Source of the DNA: Bacillus_BD sp050389805
Lineage (GTDB): Bacteria; Bacillota; Bacilli; Bacillales; Cytobacillaceae
Direction: 5' to 3'
Assembly: GCF_050389805.1 (NCBI RefSeq)
Contig: NZ_CP130945.1
Location: forward strand, 3,410,001-3,474,000
Length of the DNA stretch: 64,000 nt
Part shown: piece after piece, positions 61,943 to 64,000 of the stretch
Layout of the letters: every line of letters begins with the position of its first letter
Numbering within the stretch: position 1 is the first letter of the stretch
The notes under the pieces: generated by a model
What the model was told of the DNA's origin: nothing
The model's input: only the letters and a program-made list of their open reading frames with translations
Databases searched by the model: none
Program-made: the position numbers and the translations under genes

Positions 61943-62291
61943 TTAAATTAAATGTGTTGGACTATTTAAAGCCAACTGGGACAAAATAAGTCCATCAGCA
62001 CAATAAATCATTGATAAAATTTAATTTGAAGAATCACTCCTAAATAACTACGGCTAACTGTTTTTTCATCCTATTTGGTTTGTTGCTTAAATTTTGAGTG
62101 TTTAATAGTTAAACTTATTTGTTTATTTCCTTTTCAGTCACTCCCACTTCGTTTTTTGCTCAGGTAAGTCTATAATCCCTTAATACTATAGTTCAACGTT
62201 GTCTTGCCCATCTCACATTCCCCAGAAGAGCATTTGGCTCTTCTACTTCACAATAATCAAAATCAAAAGCAACCTTTAACACAACCAAATA

Positions 62292-62346
62292 AAAAAAGCA
62301 TTACCCAAATGGAGGTTCATCTCCAATAGGATAACGCTTTTTGTGA
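62292..62346 (-). terminator. Intrinsic terminator after the DUF3055 gene
   Basis: Outer AAAAAGCGTTAT and GGGTAATGCTTTTTTT arms enclose an inner GGAGATGAACCTCC hairpin on the minus strand. Confidence 0.8.
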
Positions 62347-62371
62347 TTTTAATAGATTAACGTCCTATCTA

Positions 62372-62671
62372 TTATACATACTGAGTTTGAAGGGTAGTCA
62401 TTGGCAATGCTTCATTGAAAAATTCCGCTAATTCAACTGCTTGTTGATAATCAGTAATCTTAAATATGGTCATTAAATATTCTATATCATGGAGATCTTC
62501 TGGGTCGAGGATTGCTGAACGGCCAGTTTGCATACAGACAACTAGAGGTTTTCCAAAAAATAAGTTCGTGTAGATTAAACCAAAATCATATCGAGCCAAA
62601 TCGGTAGTAAATCCAATAAAACGAACTTTTACGTTTTCTTCTTCTTCATATAATTTTTCAAATAGTTCCAT
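62372..62671 (-). CDS. DUF3055 (SAV0927-like) protein
   Basis: The 99-residue soluble acidic protein matches the DUF3055 family: FIGFTTDLARYDFGLIYTN near 18-36, GKPLVVCMQTGRSAILDPED near 40-59. No function is known. ATG at 62671 follows GGGGAGG. It lies between sr1 and pdhD on the same strand as pdhD. Confidence 0.8.
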   Translation of the reverse strand: MELFEKLYEEEENVKVRFIGFTTDLARYDFGLIYTNLFFGKPLVVCMQTGRSAILDPEDLHDIEYLMTIFKITDYQQAVELAEFFNEALPMTTLQTQYV

Positions 62672-62890
62672 GTTTTCTCCTCCCCTTTTTACTAAATTTT
62701 CATTCTATCTAGAATATAATTATATTTTAAGAGTTTACTATAATGCAACGAGTTTTACAAATGTTCTAAAATTTGTCAATAATTTATTACAAAGCTGCTA
62801 AAAAATTTCATTTATTCTTGTAATCAGAAAGGTCTACGCTGACATACCTATTGATAACTTTTAATCAAAAATCAACATTCCCCTTTTTAC

Positions 62891-63130
62891 TTAACCAATA
62901 TGAAAGAACATAAAATGAAGAAATCCATATAACCCTAAGCTGGATATTGTTGTATAAAACGTTTTCTTAGTCGAACGAATAAAGTAATTCCCGATCAAAA
63001 TCGCCAGATTAAAAAAGATCATAAACATTATGACTTTATAGACAAGCAAATCCTTTTTTGAAAGCCATTCCGCTAGAGTAAAACCACTCCATATCATCAA
63101 TTGGATAATGATTACTGTATAGAGTCTCAT
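62891..63130 (-). CDS. Small two- or three-helix membrane protein, unknown
   Basis: The 79-residue protein is mostly hydrophobic, with segments at about 4-20, 31-50 and 60-77, separated by basic loops (LSKKDL, RSTKKT). I recognise no family. ATG at 63130 follows GGTGATT. It may be lineage specific. Confidence 0.65.
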   Translation of the reverse strand: MRLYTVIIIQLMIWSGFTLAEWLSKKDLLVYKVIMFMIFFNLAILIGNYFIRSTKKTFYTTISSLGLYGFLHFMFFHIG

Positions 63131-63179
63131 GAACAATCACCAATAATTCCATAATAGTATTTTTATTGACTCAATATAA

Positions 63180-63310
63180 CTTCGTTGGGGTTCCGTTACG
63201 GGCACGGCACTATGTTTGCTTCTCAACTACACCATAGCCATCGTGACATTTCGTGTCTAGTGACTTACTGGTCTCGCTTCTGAGGCAGGAGAACCTCGGT
63301 CTTCCACTAC
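63180..63310. other. Unassigned GC-rich structured non-coding segment
   Basis: About 130 bases with clearly higher GC than both flanks and no credible frame. On the minus strand it has GACCGAGG, CTATG/CATAG arms around GTGTAGTTGAGAAGC, GGCACGGCAC-like pairs and a GGTTCCGTTACGGG palindromic part. It may be a relic of an IS200/IS605-type right end or another structured RNA. It lies between the small membrane gene and the pdhD terminator. Confidence 0.4.
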
Positions 63311-63401
63311 AATTCAACAGAAAATAAAATCAACACTGCGCTTTTTATTATATATATGTCCAAAAGATCATAGATATTTTTCTTTTTTAACTGAAACAAA
63401 A

Positions 63402-63432
63402 AAGCTGCCTATTATAAGCTAATAGGCAGCAA
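63402..63432 (-). terminator. Intrinsic terminator after pdhD
   Basis: GCTGCCTATTA and TAATAGGCAGC form a perfect 11-pair stem with a five-base loop and six T on the minus strand, seven bases after the pdhD stop. Confidence 0.93.
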
Positions 63433-63438
63433 AATTAT

Positions 63439-64000
63439 TTATTTTAAAACGTGAATTGGTGCTCCAAGAGCAACTTCAGCAGCTTCCATTGTCATTTCAC
63501 CTAGTGTTGGATGAGCATGAATCGTTAATGCAATATCTTCTGCAGTCATACCAGATTCTATAGCAAGACCTAATTCAGAGACAATATCAGATGCGTTTGC
63601 ACCAGCAATTTGTGCTCCAATCAATACGCCATCTTCTTTACGAGTAATTAGTTTTACAAATCCATCTGTACTATCAAGAGATAACGCACGACCATTTGCA
63701 GCGTATGGGAATTTAGCAGCTACAACTTCAATTCCTTCTTTTTTCGCATCAGCTTCATTATATCCAACTGTTGCCAATTCAGGATCAGAGAATACCACTG
63801 CTGGGATTCCAATGTAATCAATTTCAGAAGTTTGCCCTGCAATTGCTTCTGCTGCGATTTTCGCCTCATAAGATGCTTTATGAGCTAATTGTGGTCCTGG
63901 GACAACATCACCGATTGCATAAATATTGCTTACATTTGTACGGCACTGTTTGTCAATTTCAATAATTCCGCGTTCGTTCATTTTAACGCCGGCCTGTTCC
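63439..64000 (-). CDS. pdhD: Dihydrolipoamide dehydrogenase (E3), 3' part
   Basis: Partial gene: the start lies beyond the right edge, and 187 C-terminal codons are visible. E3 reoxidises dihydrolipoyl groups of pyruvate dehydrogenase with FAD and NAD+. The FAD contact NIYAIGDVVPGPQLAHKA is present, then the dimerisation domain with FSDPELATVGYNEADA and the catalytic His in THAHPTLGEMTMEAAEVAL in the usual place. An ATG at 63981 is internal. The pdhD-speA neighbourhood matches B. subtilis. Confidence 0.95.
   Translation of the reverse strand, partial: EQAGVKMNERGIIEIDKQCRTNVSNIYAIGDVVPGPQLAHKASYEAKIAAEAIAGQTSEIDYIGIPAVVFSDPELATVGYNEADAKKEGIEVVAAKFPYAANGRALSLDSTDGFVKLITRKEDGVLIGAQIAGANASDIVSELGLAIESGMTAEDIALTIHAHPTLGEMTMEAAEVALGAPIHVLK

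Noticed and set aside
1..64000. tRNA or rRNA genes
   Set aside because: No cloverleaf with a GTTCRANNC arm and no rRNA-like stretch was seen while reading both strands; a tRNA scan would be needed to be sure.

Overview
The window is a low-GC Firmicute chromosome segment that reads almost gene for gene like the Bacillus subtilis region from ftsA/sbp back to pdhD: dcw cell-wall cluster, ylb genes, cta oxidase genes, pycA-ftsW, yla genes, ykt genes, speA, sr1 and pdhD. The sporulation genes (spoVE, spoVD, ylbJ, ylbO, ylbD, ylaJ), the bacillithiol gene bshC, the meso-DAP type MurE and the strong AGGAGG ribosome binding sites point to an endospore-forming Bacillaceae. It is a Bacillus sensu lato but not B. 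subtilis itself.

Layout. Positions 1-15816 hold the division and cell-wall cluster on the minus strand: mraZ, rsmH, ftsL, pbpB, spoVD, murE, mraY, murD, spoVE, murG, murB, divIB, ylxW and a partial ylxX. A GTGG repeat array in front of mraZ is the likely MraZ operator. Positions 16189-33846 hold bshC, a DUF3397 membrane gene, panE and the ylb block (ylbP to ylbA), with rpmF, tmcAL, coaD, rsmD, the RNA-maturation gene ricF, and a decayed SDR oxidoreductase gene. Positions 33894-42237 hold the caa3 cytochrome oxidase genes: ctaM, ctaG, ctaF, ctaE, ctaD, ctaC and ctaB, with ctaA divergent. A group II intron with a crippled reverse transcriptase gene lies between ctaA and pycA. Positions 43795-56762 hold pycA, ftsW and the yla block, including the PIN-PhoH gene ylaK and the GTPase gene typA. 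Positions 57240-64000 hold suhB, ykzI, yktB, yktA, speA, the dual-function small RNA SR1 with its SR1P peptide, two small genes, and the 3' end of pdhD.

How the genes work together. mraY, murB, murD, murE and murG make lipid II. The SEDS proteins (SpoVE, FtsW) pair with class B PBPs (SpoVD, PbpB) for spore and division septum synthesis, and DivIB with FtsL stabilises the divisome. CtaA and CtaB make heme A for the CtaCDEF oxidase, and CtaG and CtaM support its assembly. PycA, PdhD and SR1 sit at the pyruvate and gluconeogenesis node. The SR1 promoter carries two near-perfect CcpN boxes and a cre-like site.

Non-coding content is the most unusual part. At least three dispersed repeat types occupy intergenic gaps: a composite hairpin repeat (four copies), a repeat carrying GGAGCTAGAC and GCGCC ends (three degenerate copies), and a MITE-like element with GGCTsTGTTAAA ends. 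There are also three unassigned structured segments: 15960-16130, 29160-29320 and 63180-63310. Many genes start at TTG or GTG, and ylbC appears to start at CTG. I saw no rRNA, tRNA, CRISPR array, prophage or obvious defence system, and no convincing new multi-gene system.
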